A stretch of 64,000 nucleotides of DNA from Spiroplasma endosymbiont of Cantharis nigra (GTDB lineage Bacteria > Bacillota_I > Bacilli_A > Mycoplasmatales > Mycoplasmataceae). The position numbers and the translations under genes were made by a program. Every line of letters begins with the position of its first letter. Position 1 is the first letter of the stretch. The notes under the pieces are model-generated. The model saw only the letters and a list, made by a program, of their open reading frames with translations. It searched no databases and was not told the DNA's origin. This document shows, piece by piece, positions 53,385 through 63,327 of this stretch. The stretch is taken from positions 434,001 through 498,000 of the forward strand of contig NZ_OZ026470.1 of the NCBI RefSeq assembly GCF_964019925.1. Direction: 5' to 3'.

Positions 53385-56030
53385 TTAAATTAATCTTGCT
53401 TTAACTTCAATTTTAACAACTTCTCTTGCATTATCAGCATTAACTTTAATAATTGCATCTCCTATTAGTAGAGCCTTAATTGAAATAGTATCTCCTTTAA
53501 CAGTAACTGTTATTAAACCTGAAGAACTATCTTCAACTGTGGGATTTTCTAAATCATCATAATTTAAAATTTTAACTTTTGTCATAGCACTACCTACTCT
53601 AATTTTAACTTTTGTTTTATTTACTTTTATATCTATTAATTTTTTTGTAATGTTAATATTAACTTCTATTGGATTTTTTGCATTATCAGCATTAACAATT
53701 ATTTTTGCTTCGCCTTCTGCAAGACCATCAATTAGAATATTATTATTTTCATGAGTTACTCTAATGATATTTGGATTATTACTTGTAACTGTAACATTAA
53801 TTAAACTTTCAAAATTTTCTATTTTTATTAAAACTTCATTCTCTGCTTCAATACTAATATTTGTATTATCTAATTCAATATCTATTAATTTTTTTGTAAC
53901 TATAACATTTATTTCTACAGAAGCTTTTGCATTATCAGCATTAACAATTATTTTTGTTTCACCTTCACTAACACCTGTTATTTTAATAGTTTCATTTTCA
54001 ATTATTACTTCAGCAGTTTTTAAATCCTTAGACTGAACACTTACATTATTTAGACTTTCAAAATTTTTGATTTTTATTGAAGAATTTGTTTCTCCTGACT
54101 CTAAAGTAGTATCATTATTTGATAACTCAATGTTAAATAATTTTTTTGTAACTATAACATTTATTTCAATTGGCATTATTGCATTGTCAGCATTAACAAT
54201 TATTTTTGTTTCACCTTCACTAACACCTGTTACTTTAATAATATTTTTTTCTATGATTAACAAAACAATATTTGAATTATTTGCTTCAGCATTAACATTA
54301 TTTAAATCGCTATAATTTTCTATTGTTATTAAATCACTGTCATCAACTTCCATGCTAGTAGTATTATTTGATAACTCAATGTTAAATAATTTTTTTGTAA
54401 CTATAACATTTATTTCAATTGGCATTATTGCATTGTCAGCATTAACAATTATTTTTGTTTCACCTTCTACAAGACCTGTTATTTTAATAGTTTCATTTTC
54501 AATTATTACATTAATAATTTTTTCATTATTTGCTTTAACAGAAACGTTATTTAAACTTTGATAATTTTTTATTATTATACTTGAATCAGTTTCTTGAGCT
54601 TCAACACTAACTTTATTATTTGATAGATCAATATCAAATAATTTTTTATTTACTATTACATTTATTTCAACAGCATTTTTTGCATTGTCAGCATTAACAA
54701 TTATTTTTGTTTCACCTTCACTAATACCTATTATTTTAATAGTTTCATTTTCAATTAGTACTTCAGCAACACTTGTATTTTTAGATTGAACACTAACATT
54801 ATTTAAACTTTGATAATTTTTTATTTTTATTGAAGAGTTTGTTTCTTCTGCTTCAAGACTAACTTTATTATTTGATAAATCAATATCCAATAATTGTTTA
54901 TTAACAGTTACACTTATTTCCATTGCTTCTTTTGCATTGTCAGCATTAACAATTATTTTTGTTTCACCTTCACTAATACCTATTATTTTAATAGTTTCAT
55001 TTTCAATTAGTACTTCAGCAACACTTGTATTTTTAGATTGAACACTAACATTATTTAAACCTTGATAATTTTTTATTTTTATTGAAGAGTTTGTTTCTTC
55101 TGCTTCAAGACTAACTTTATTATTTGATAAATCAATATCCAATAATTGTTTATTAACAGTTACACTTATTTCCATTGCTTCTTTTGCATTATCAGCATTA
55201 ACAATTATTTTTGTTTCACCTTCACTAACACCTGTTATTTTAATAGTTTCATTTTCAATTATTACTTCAGCAACACTTGTATTTTTAGATTGAACACTAA
55301 CATTATTTAAACTTTGATAATTTTTTATTTCTATTGAAGAGTTTGTTTCTTCTGCTTCAAGGCTAACTTTATTATCTGATAGATCAATATCCAATAATTG
55401 TTTATTAACAGTTACACTTATTTCCATTGGATTAACTACATTGTCGGCATTAACAATTATTTTTGTTTCGCCTTCTTCAATAGCAGTTATATGAATTGTT
55501 TCATTATCATTAAATACTGTTGCAATATTTTTATCTGTTGATTCTACATAAACATTATTTAATGCTAAGTAGTTTTCAATTTTTAATGAAGAATTAGTTT
55601 GCCCTACTTCAATAATTGCTTTATTATCTGATAATTCAATATTAGTTTTTTCTGGCTCTTCTGATTCATTAACTATTGCTTTAAAAGTTCATTTTTTCTC
55701 TAAGTTTGAATTTTTAGTTGACCCAACTAAAGTTAAAAAAGTTTCACCAATGCTATTTGCATTTAATTCAAATTTACCATCATCATGTATAACTTTTTCA
55801 GTAACATGTGCAATTTCCATATTACTTGAATACATTTCAAAATTTTTATGATCCTTATTGTATTCTTCTCAATCTTGAATTCAATGTCAATCCTTGTTAC
55901 CATGATTCATAATAAAATTTTGCTCTTGTACTTTTTTTTCTTTTGTACTTGGCACTGTATACATAATAATTAATAAAATAAGCCCAATGATTAGTAAAAT
56001 AATTACTAATGGTTTAAAGATTTTTCCCAT
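53385..56030 (-). CDS. Membrane-anchored surface protein with about nine Ig-like tandem repeats
   Basis: An 881-aa protein. After a basic N-terminus a single TM (about 6-25) anchors it, followed by about 110 residues with many Trp/His/Lys and then about nine repeats of 83-84 residues. Each repeat has a LxIDLSxNKVSLE strand, an IKNYQSLNNVSVQS segment and EGETKIIVNADNA, a pattern like bacterial Ig-like domain group 2 (Big_2). Three repeats (about 54720-55475) are nearly identical at DNA level. The gene probably makes a long stalk-like adhesin or spacer outside the cell. GAGGTATAAT precedes the ATG. It is convergent with the RpiR-type gene. Confidence 0.88.
53466..55475 (-). repeat. Array of eight 249-252-bp coding repeats inside the Ig-like protein
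   Basis: Eight units start with the codons for EGETKIIVNADNA (slightly changed in the two C-terminal ones). The first three (55475 down to 54720) differ from each other by few bases and look like recent tandem duplications. Identity falls toward the C-terminus. Confidence 0.85.
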
Positions 56031-56076
56031 ATTATACCTCTAAATTTTTCTATTTATATTATAATATTTAGAAAAG

Positions 56077-56109
56077 TTAAAGTACTTTAATAAAGTTAAA
56101 GTACTTTAA
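56077..56109. promoter_or_regulatory. Two 14-bp palindromes in direct repeat, upstream of the Ig-repeat gene
   Basis: TTAAAGTACTTTAA at 56077-56090 and again at 56096-56109, inside two exact copies of a 19-bp unit (56073-56091 and 56092-56110). A TATAAT for the Ig-repeat gene lies between the palindromes and its ATG. Two equally spaced dyads suggest binding sites for a dimeric regulator, possibly cooperative. Confidence 0.65.
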
Positions 56110-56151
56110 TAATTGACTAATAAAATAATTAATAGATTTTTTTAGAGTGAT

Positions 56152-56457
56152 TTAAATATTTAAATTATTTATTTTTTTAAAATTAAAACTAATTCATAAT
56201 AAAAAATAAATTATATCTACAATTATAAAACCAAAATTGATTCCGATATTAACTCCTCACGAAGAAGTTCATATTAAAAAAGTAAAAACATAGAGAAGAA
56301 TAATTCATATAATATTTAATAATGCCATATTAATATATATAATTTTAAATATTTTCTTTGTGTCTTTTTTAAAGTAATTTCCAACTGAAAAATATATAAA
56401 AAAAATGGAAATAAAGTTTAGAGTAATAAATTGAATAATTTCAAAAGTTGATCACAT
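56152..56457 (-). CDS. Small hypothetical membrane protein coupled to the deacetylase
   Basis: A 101-aa protein with three hydrophobic segments (about 6-25, 42-62, 68-93) and five TGA Trp codons, so it is invisible to a standard-code search. Its ATG (56457-56455) overlaps the deacetylase stop codon as TAATG, indicating coupled translation. A GGAGG sits 11 bases ahead inside the deacetylase gene. No family recognised; it may anchor or assist the deacetylase. Confidence 0.72.
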
Positions 56458-57206
56458 TAGAAAATTAAACCTCCATAATTCTTATAGTAATGTTCCCCAC
56501 TACTAAAATTAGCTGTTTTATAATTATTTTCAGCTAAATATAATAATAAATCTGGAAGCCATTCTTTTGCATAATCTCTTGTATGACAAACTAATATTTG
56601 TCCAGGTTTGATATTTTTTTTATATTGCTTTAGAATTTTATTTTTTCCACAAATACTTTCATTGTAATCACATCCTAAATAACCTCTAACAAAGTAGTCA
56701 ATTTTCATTTTGCTTTTAATATAATCCATACCTCTATAATATTGAAGATATGGCATTCTTACTGGAATGTCACTAATATTTTTTTCTATATTATTCTCTT
56801 GATAAATTTTAGCTATCATTTCACTAGTTTGATAAAATTCATTAAAACCCTCTTTTGTTTTAAATTGATAATTATTATGATTATAGGAATGATTTCCTAA
56901 TGAATGACCCTCATTAATAATTCTTTTGACAATCATTTCAATTTTTTTATCTGTTCAATACTTTTCATAATTTATTCCTGTTCCAAAAAAAGTTGCCTTG
57001 GCATCATTTTCTTTTAAAATATCTAATATTGTTTCATCTTCAAAACCAGGGCCATCATCAAAAGTTAACATAACAATTTTTTCTTTTGTATTTATTCTAT
57101 TTACTTCATAATTAACTTTTGGAGTTGAAAAATTAAAAATAATAGAAAAAAGTAAAATTAATAATAGAAAAATATGCAATATGTTTTTAAATTTAATTTT
57201 TTTCAT
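56457..57206 (-). CDS. Polysaccharide deacetylase (NodB domain), membrane-anchored
   Basis: A 249-aa protein with an N-terminal anchor (about 9-27) and an outer NodB/carbohydrate esterase 4 domain. The motifs are complete: TFDDGP (Asp50, Asp51), the metal motif HSYNH in GHSLGNHSYNHN, VRMPY (R-x-P-[FY]), GYLGCDYN, and a late ILVCHTRD block. It would remove N-acetyl groups from an amino-sugar polymer. Mollicutes have no peptidoglycan, so the substrate must be another glycan (own capsule or host). It follows the PTS operon after a terminator and is coupled to the 101-aa protein. Confidence 0.9.
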
Positions 57207-57243
57207 ATATTTTCTCCTAGTAAAAATATTTTAAATTAAATTA

Positions 57244-57278
57244 AAAAAATGTTCCACATTTAATAGGACATTTTTTTA
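57244..57278 (-). terminator. Terminator between the PTS operon and the deacetylase gene
   Basis: A hairpin of AAATGT-(T)-CC with GGACATTT, flanked by A and T runs. On the minus strand it follows the PTS stop at 57303. Confidence 0.65.
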
Positions 57279-57302
57279 ATTTATATTACTAATAAGTTAC
57301 TA

Positions 57303-59021
57303 TTATAATTTATTAGTAACTCCATTATTTCTTTTTTCTAATAAAATTCGTTGTTTTAAAGTTTTTTTAGATTCCCTTTCTTTTTTGATTATTTCTTTAA
57401 ATTCTGTCTTAGATATTAATTTTAATTCATTTAAATCTTCATTATATTCTTCTAATAGAAGATCACGAGTTCTCTCTTGAAAGAATTTAATTTTTCCTAA
57501 TAATAAAGTCATTATAAAAGTTACAGTACAACTAATTGTAATTGAAATTCCACCTCAAAGAAATCCACCTCCCATTCAAGTAGTAACGCCAGTTGCACTT
57601 GGTGCTTTATGTTGGAACATTAAGAAACCAAATATTGAACTTGCTCCTTGTAAGGCAAAAGTATTAGAAGCAACAAGAATTAAACTTCCGCAAAATACTC
57701 CGATTGAACATGCAATTAAAGGATATAAATGTTTCAAATTTACTGTAAATAAAGATGGTTCTGTAATTCCCCCAACAATAGCAGAAACTCCATTTGAGAC
57801 ACCCAATTCTTTTAATTGTCTTACTCTTTTATTTAATATTACAAAAGCTATTGTAGCTACACCTTGGGATACATTTGATAATGTACATAAACCCTGAATA
57901 ATAGTTGCTCCATAAGCTGATTGACCTTGTAATATAATTGGAGTTAAAGAATGATGTAAACCTGTTATTACAAGAGGACCATATAGTGCTCCCAAAAGTG
58001 GTAAAGCAATATATTTTGCAATTCCATTTGTACTTAATCAATTAACTGAAATTGATAAATAATTTGTAAATAATAATCCAATTGGAGCCACAATAAATAT
58101 TGCAAATATAAATGTTACACCTATTATAAGAATTGGACTTAAAATATTTTTAGTAGTAGTGTTAGATATTTTAGAAGTTCATCTTTCCATATAAGCTCCA
58201 AAAATAGCTACACCAATCATTGGTACCATTAATCCATTGAAGTTTATTTTTCATGGATATACTATTCCTTTACCAAATAATGTTCATCCAGGATATTGTG
58301 ACAAAATAGTTTGTCCTTCTTGAACTTCAACAACTCCCATTGTTACTAATCCTGGAGCTGTCAATACAACTCCAATAAGTATTCCATAAATTGAACTACA
58401 TCTCATTGCTTTAAAAACAGTGTAACTAACTGCTATTGTAATAAATAGTGAAAAAGTACTAGTTAAAATATCAAGAATACTTGCAAATTGACCAAAGAAA
58501 TGAACACTATTGGCTAATGAAGTTCCATCTCCATTTCATTCAACGGTCATTAGTGATCAAATTGTTAATAATAGCCCATAACCAATTAAGGGATATACTA
58601 TTGGTGAAAATACCTTACTAATAAAAGAAAGACATTTATTGGTAAACCCTTTAACTCTAAATTTACCTTTAATTTGTTTTATCTCTTCAAGTTGTTTTGT
58701 TTTAAAATCAGTATCCTTTGAATTAGTTGATTTTAATAATAAAGTTCTACCATCAAGGTCATAACCATTTATTTCACAAAATGTTTCATAAAATTCAGCA
58801 ACGTCCATACCAATTATAATTTGGTATTCATCACCACCTTCATTTTTTTTGATTCCTGTTACAGCTTCACTGGATTTTAATTTTTCTTCATCAATTACTT
58901 TCCAATCTTTTAAATGAAATCTCATTCTTGTCATACAGTGAGTAAAGTAATTTATATTTCCATAGCCACCTAAGTATTGAAAAATATCTTGAACTGATTG
59001 AATATATTTCTTCTTAATCAT
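57303..59021 (-). CDS. PTS EIIBC permease, glucose-glucoside (beta-glucoside/trehalose-like) family
   Basis: A 572-aa sugar transporter. The EIIB domain has the phosphorylated Cys29 in HCMTRMRF, typical of the glucoside family. The EIIC membrane domain (about 115-480) has ALYGPLVITGLHHSLTPI and GGITEPSLFTVNL. No EIIA domain is fused; the C-terminal tail is charged and helical instead. It starts 5 bp after the GH1 gene, so the pair imports and cleaves a phosphorylated glucoside. AAGGATAATTAAG precedes the ATG. Confidence 0.92.
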
Positions 59022-59026
59022 CTTAA

Positions 59027-60388
59027 TTATCCTTCCTTATTTTCAATTAATTTTTTATATCAAAAAGCTGATTTTTTAAATTTTCTGCTTTGATCTTTTA
59101 AATTAACTTCAATTAAGCCATATCTATTTTTAAAAGCATTTCTAAAACTTCAGCAATCCAAGGCAGCTCAAATATGATAGCCAAAACAATTTGAACCATT
59201 ATCAATTGCTCTTTTGATTTGAATAAGATGATCTTCTAAAAATTCAATTCGATAATCATCATTTATTATTCCTTGTTCATCTCTAAATCTATCTTCATTT
59301 TCAACACCCATTCCATTTTCTGCAATATATCAAGCAATATTGTTATATTTTTCTTTAATCTCCATCCCAATTTCATAAAGAGCTTCAGGATATATTTCTC
59401 ATCCTCTATAAGGATTTATTTTAGCTTCCTTTGGAATATCAATAATAAAATTATCCATAATTCATCTTTCCTTGTGATTACTTTGAACTTTTACTCTACA
59501 AGGGAAATAATAATTTATTCCTAGAAAATCTATTTTAGTTTGTTTAATTATTGCTAATTCCTCATGACTATAACTAGGTAAAATTGAATATTGCTTCAAA
59601 GTTTTTACTAAAATGGGGTCAATTACACCATTAAACATAATATTTAAAGGTCCCCTATTAACATATGCATCATAAATTTTTGCCCCTTCTTGATCTTCAT
59701 CAGAATTAGAAAAAGCATAGGTATAATTTCAATTAAAAACTAATCCAATTTGAGCTTTTAAACTATATTTTCTAAAAACTAATAGTACTTTGGAATGAGC
59801 TAAAAATATTCCATATGCTTGCTGTACAGCTTGTTTAGGGTCATCCAAAGCAGGATAATGTTTATCATTTAAATAACCTTCATATACAGGAACTAAAGGC
59901 TCATTAAATGTCACATAAGAGTCAACACTATCTTGATACTCTTGAAAAATAAATTCACAATATTGAACAAAAGATTCAATTACTTCTCTTGAAGCTCACC
60001 CTCCTTTTTGATGGGCTCAAAGTGGCATATCAAAGTGAAATAAAGTCATAATTATTTTGATGTTATTTTTTTTATATTCATTAATATAATCGTGATAAAA
60101 CTTCACTGCTTGTGAATCAAGTGTTTTACCATCTGGAAATAATCTTGCTCAAGAAAATCCCGTTCTTAATGAATCAAAACCAATCTCTTTAAACATTTTG
60201 ATATCTTCTTTATAATGTCTTGTAATATCACATGTTACATTAGGTCCAACATTATTATGAAATAACTCAGGGCTTTCTTGATAATATTTATCAAAAGCTA
60301 AATCACCAATCTTTGTGATACCCTTTCCTTCAGTTTGCAGTGCACTCATGGATGCTCCTATTTCAAATTTTTTTGAAAACTTAATCAT
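59027..60388 (-). CDS. GH1 6-phospho-beta-glucosidase
   Basis: A 453-aa glycoside hydrolase family 1 enzyme cleaving phosphorylated beta-glucosides delivered by the PTS gene next to it. The acid/base Glu163 is in TFNEP and the nucleophile in YIAENGMG. The phosphate-side region near WAALDCWSFRNAFKNRYGLI ends with SAFWYKKLI. The N-terminal FEIGASMSALQTEG replaces the usual F.WG.a.Aa.QiEG. A normal length. AGGTAAG precedes the ATG. Confidence 0.93.
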
Positions 60389-60408
60389 TTTTACTTACCT
60401 CCAAATTA

Positions 60409-60425
60409 ATTCTATTAAATAGAAT
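60409..60425. promoter_or_regulatory. 17-bp inverted repeat, candidate operator of the PTS/GH1 operon
   Basis: ATTCTATT-A-AATAGAAT in the 120-bp divergent space between the GH1 gene (-) and the RpiR-type regulator (+). Confidence 0.5.
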
Positions 60426-60508
60426 ATTTTTTTACAATAAATTATATTAATGGAGAATTTTTTTGGAAAATCAAAAAAACTTTGTTAATATATATCTAGG
60501 AGATAAAT

Positions 60509-61261
60509 ATGTTCAAAAGCATTAAAGAAAAATTGATATTAATAAAAGCCAACCTTGAAAATCAAACCCATGTTTCAATTGCTAATTATTTACTTGACTG
60601 TATTGAAAATAAAAAAACGCCTAAAATTAATGAATGTTCAAAACAAAGTTTTTGTTCTGAATCTGTCATTACAGCGTTTGCAAAAAAATATGGTTATGAT
60701 GGTTTTAAGGAACTGGCAATAAGAATTAAAGTTGAAACTGAATATTATAACTGAACAACTTTAACAATTAATAATGAAAATAATAACAATTCCTATAGAA
60801 ATTTAATCAATAAATCCATTGATTTAATCGATTCACAAGAAAACAAAATAATAGATCTTGTTAACTCTATTAAAAAAACAAAAAATACTTATGCTATAAG
60901 TTGTTACCAACAATTATTTAATACAGAATTGTTTATAAGTGAATTAAATCTATTAGGTTATAATGCTCATTTTAATTATCAAAGAAAATTAAATGAAACT
61001 TGAGTTAATAGAGTAACATCTGAAGATACTTTCATAATAGTTGCTTTTGGTTTGGATAATCAATATGTAATTAATTTTTATAATTTACTTAAAAACAAGA
61101 CTGACAATATTTTTATTATATGTTCACCATCACAAGAACATAAATTTGACAAGTATAGTCAAATAATAATTATTGACTATTATGAACGCACTACATTTTT
61201 GGAATCAACAAGAAGTTCCTTAATTATGTATCTTATGAGTTTTATAGTCTATAAACTATAA
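60509..61261 (+). CDS. RpiR-type transcriptional regulator of the glucoside operon
   Basis: A 250-aa protein: N-terminal HTH_6-type domain (SIANYLLDCIENKK; CSKQSFCSESVITAFAKKYGYDGFKEL) and a SIS-like C-terminal domain (TFIIVAFGLDNQYVINFYN). Divergent from the GH1/PTS operon, with a 17-bp dyad between, so most likely its sugar-phosphate-responsive regulator. AGGAGA precedes the ATG. Confidence 0.88.
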
Positions 61262-61266
61262 AAAAA

Positions 61267-61578
61267 TTATTTTGAACTAGTTTCATTTAACTTTTCAATT
61301 TTGGATTTAATAAATTGAATTTCTAATTCAATATAAATTAACTCCTTTTTTTTATCTTTAATAATATAATAGTTTTTGTCATTTTCTTTTCTTCTTTTAA
61401 GATGAATTTGATAAAAAAGAAAACCTAATAAAGGAAAGAAAAATCAAAATCACAAATTTTTTCTAACTTTTTTATCAATTTGCTTTTCTTGTTTTAGTAA
61501 GTCTTTATAATCTTTTTCAATAATAATAAGCTTTTCTTCCAACTCTTTTTGATTCATTTTGTCATATTTATTAAACAT
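61267..61578 (-). CDS. Hypothetical one-TM coiled-coil protein
   Basis: A 103-aa protein: N-terminal helical/coiled-coil part (MNQKELEEKLIIIEKDYKDL), a TM (about 40-57) rich in TGA Trp and Phe, and a second charged helix (ELIYIELEIQFIKSKIEKL). AAAGGA precedes the ATG. It lies 5 bp beyond the convergent regulator's stop and 11 bp after the next gene upstream on the same strand. No family recognised. Confidence 0.7.
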
Positions 61579-61589
61579 ATTTTTTTCCT

Positions 61590-62273
61590 TTAAACAGCAA
61601 TAATTTGCTTTAATATTTCATTTACTAAATGATTTAATGATTGAAATATTATTTTTACTTCATTTGTATGAGCTAAAAACTGTTGTTTTTCACTTTCTAA
61701 ACCAACTACTTCTAAACTAGAATAAATATTTTTTGTATCTTGTAAGAATAAAACTAATTTTTCGCAATTTTGTAATTTTTCTTGAAAATTATTTGAATTA
61801 TTAATGTTTTTAATTAACAAACAAATATCTTGTGAAAATTTTTTATTTCAGTTATCAATATTAAACTCTTCAATAATTTCTTGATAACTTTTATTATAAA
61901 GATCTATTTGATCATTAAAAAATTTACTAATATAAGTTAAAAAAAATTCACCAGGATCTTTTTCTTCAATTTTTTCAAAATTATTACAATAGCTTCTTCA
62001 CTCTAATTCAGTTTTATAAAAGTAGTGATATCTTTGCAAAATTAAAGTTAGCATCAAACTTAGTTCGATTGGTTCATTATTAATGTTTTTTTCAAAAAAA
62101 TTATTAATTCCTTCAAATAAAGTTTTACATTCATCTGTTTGACCTAAAAAAATTAGTTCATTTTTTTGTTCTTTATTTAAATTAAATTCTTTCTTATTTA
62201 AAAGACCATATAAATCCTTTTTATATAAACTAAAAATAATACTTTTTAAATTTATCTTTTCACTTAATTTCAT
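61590..62273 (-). CDS. Hypothetical cytosolic protein
   Basis: A 227-aa, all-helical-looking, acidic protein with no TM or known motif. GGAGGG lies ahead of the start. It is followed after 11 bp by the coiled-coil one-TM gene, so the two are a unit, divergent from plsY. Function unknown. Confidence 0.7.
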
Positions 62274-62346
62274 TCTTAATAAACCCTCCTATTTTAGGAA
62301 ATAATTTGTAGGACTATTTTATTATTCTAAACTATTTTATTGCATA

Positions 62347-62366
62347 TTACTATAAGTTTATAGTAA
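62347..62366. promoter_or_regulatory. 9-bp inverted repeat upstream of plsY
   Basis: TTACTATAA-GT-TTATAGTAA, 43 bp before the plsY ATG in the divergent space. It could be an operator for either gene. Confidence 0.4.
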
Positions 62367-62408
62367 GATAACTTATGATTATTAGATATTTTACAAGGAG
62401 CGTAGAAC

Positions 62409-63284
62409 ATGACTTTAGGAATTATTTTAGGAACTTTTATAACTTCTATTCTCGCATATCTCTTAGGAAGTTTTTCTTTTTCAATTGCTATTGTAAAATG
62501 AAAAACCAATAAGGATGTTAGAGAGCAAGGAAGTAAAAATGCTGGTGCAACTAACGCAAGTCGTATGATTGGTAAAAAATGAGGAGTTGTAATTATGTTA
62601 TTAGACTCCTTTAAAATATTTTTAGCGGTACTTCTTGCATTTTTAATTAGTTTAATACCAACTGGCTCAACTGAAATTTTTAAAAATACAATTTTAATTA
62701 TTCCAGGTTTCTTTGCTTTAGTTGGTCATTGTTGACCAGTTTACTACAAATTCAAAGGTGGTAAAGCTGTAAGTTGTTTTTTAGGTTTAATGTTAGTTGC
62801 TAACTTTCTTGTAGGTTTAATATTCTTTACAATATGATTAATTTTAGTATTAGTTTCAAAAAAAGTAAGTATTGGTTCTATTTTTGCAACAATTTTAGCT
62901 GCAGCATTAATGTGAATTCCTCAACTTTCTGGATTAAGTAATTTTTCAATTAATGGTAATGACTTTGAAAATGCCTTCCCATTTGTTTGATATAATAAAT
63001 TTCACTTAGTTAATGGTTCACCAATGGATAGTTTTTTAGTAATAAACTTAGTTGTAACTTTTGCAGCACTTATTTTATTGGCAAGACATTATCAAAATAT
63101 TATTAGACTAATTAAAGGTACTGAACCTGCATTTTTGGGAAAAGGGAAAATTAAGTCAAATGAAGATGATATTGAAGTAAATGAATTGGATAAAAAGAAT
63201 AAAAATGCAAAAAAAATTATTATAAATGAATCTAATTCAAAGGAAAAAAACGGCTTAAAAATAAAAAATAAAAAAAGTACTTAA
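62409..63284 (+). CDS. plsY: Glycerol-3-phosphate acyltransferase PlsY
   Basis: A 291-aa membrane enzyme making lysophosphatidic acid from acyl-phosphate. The motif blocks are AYLLGSFSFSIAIVK, EQGSKNAGATNASR, GHCWPVYYKFKGGKAVS and ARHYQNIIRLIKGTEP, as expected for PlsY, with about six TM segments. The C-terminal tail (about 245-291) is a Lys/Asn-rich extension not usual in the family. AAGGAG lies 8 bases ahead of the ATG. Confidence 0.95.
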
Positions 63285-63327
63285 TTATAATTATGAATAT
63301 ACTTTGTCAAGTATACAAAATGTTTTT

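Noticed and set aside
53764-54561. Hydrophobic plus-strand frames opposite the Ig repeats
   Set aside because: Mirror images of the repeat codons; they recur with each unit and have no ribosome sites.
53466-55475. Regular repeats every 252 bp, like a CRISPR or satellite array
   Set aside because: They are in frame within one long coding sequence, and the repeat unit encodes a complete Ig-like module; no spacers.
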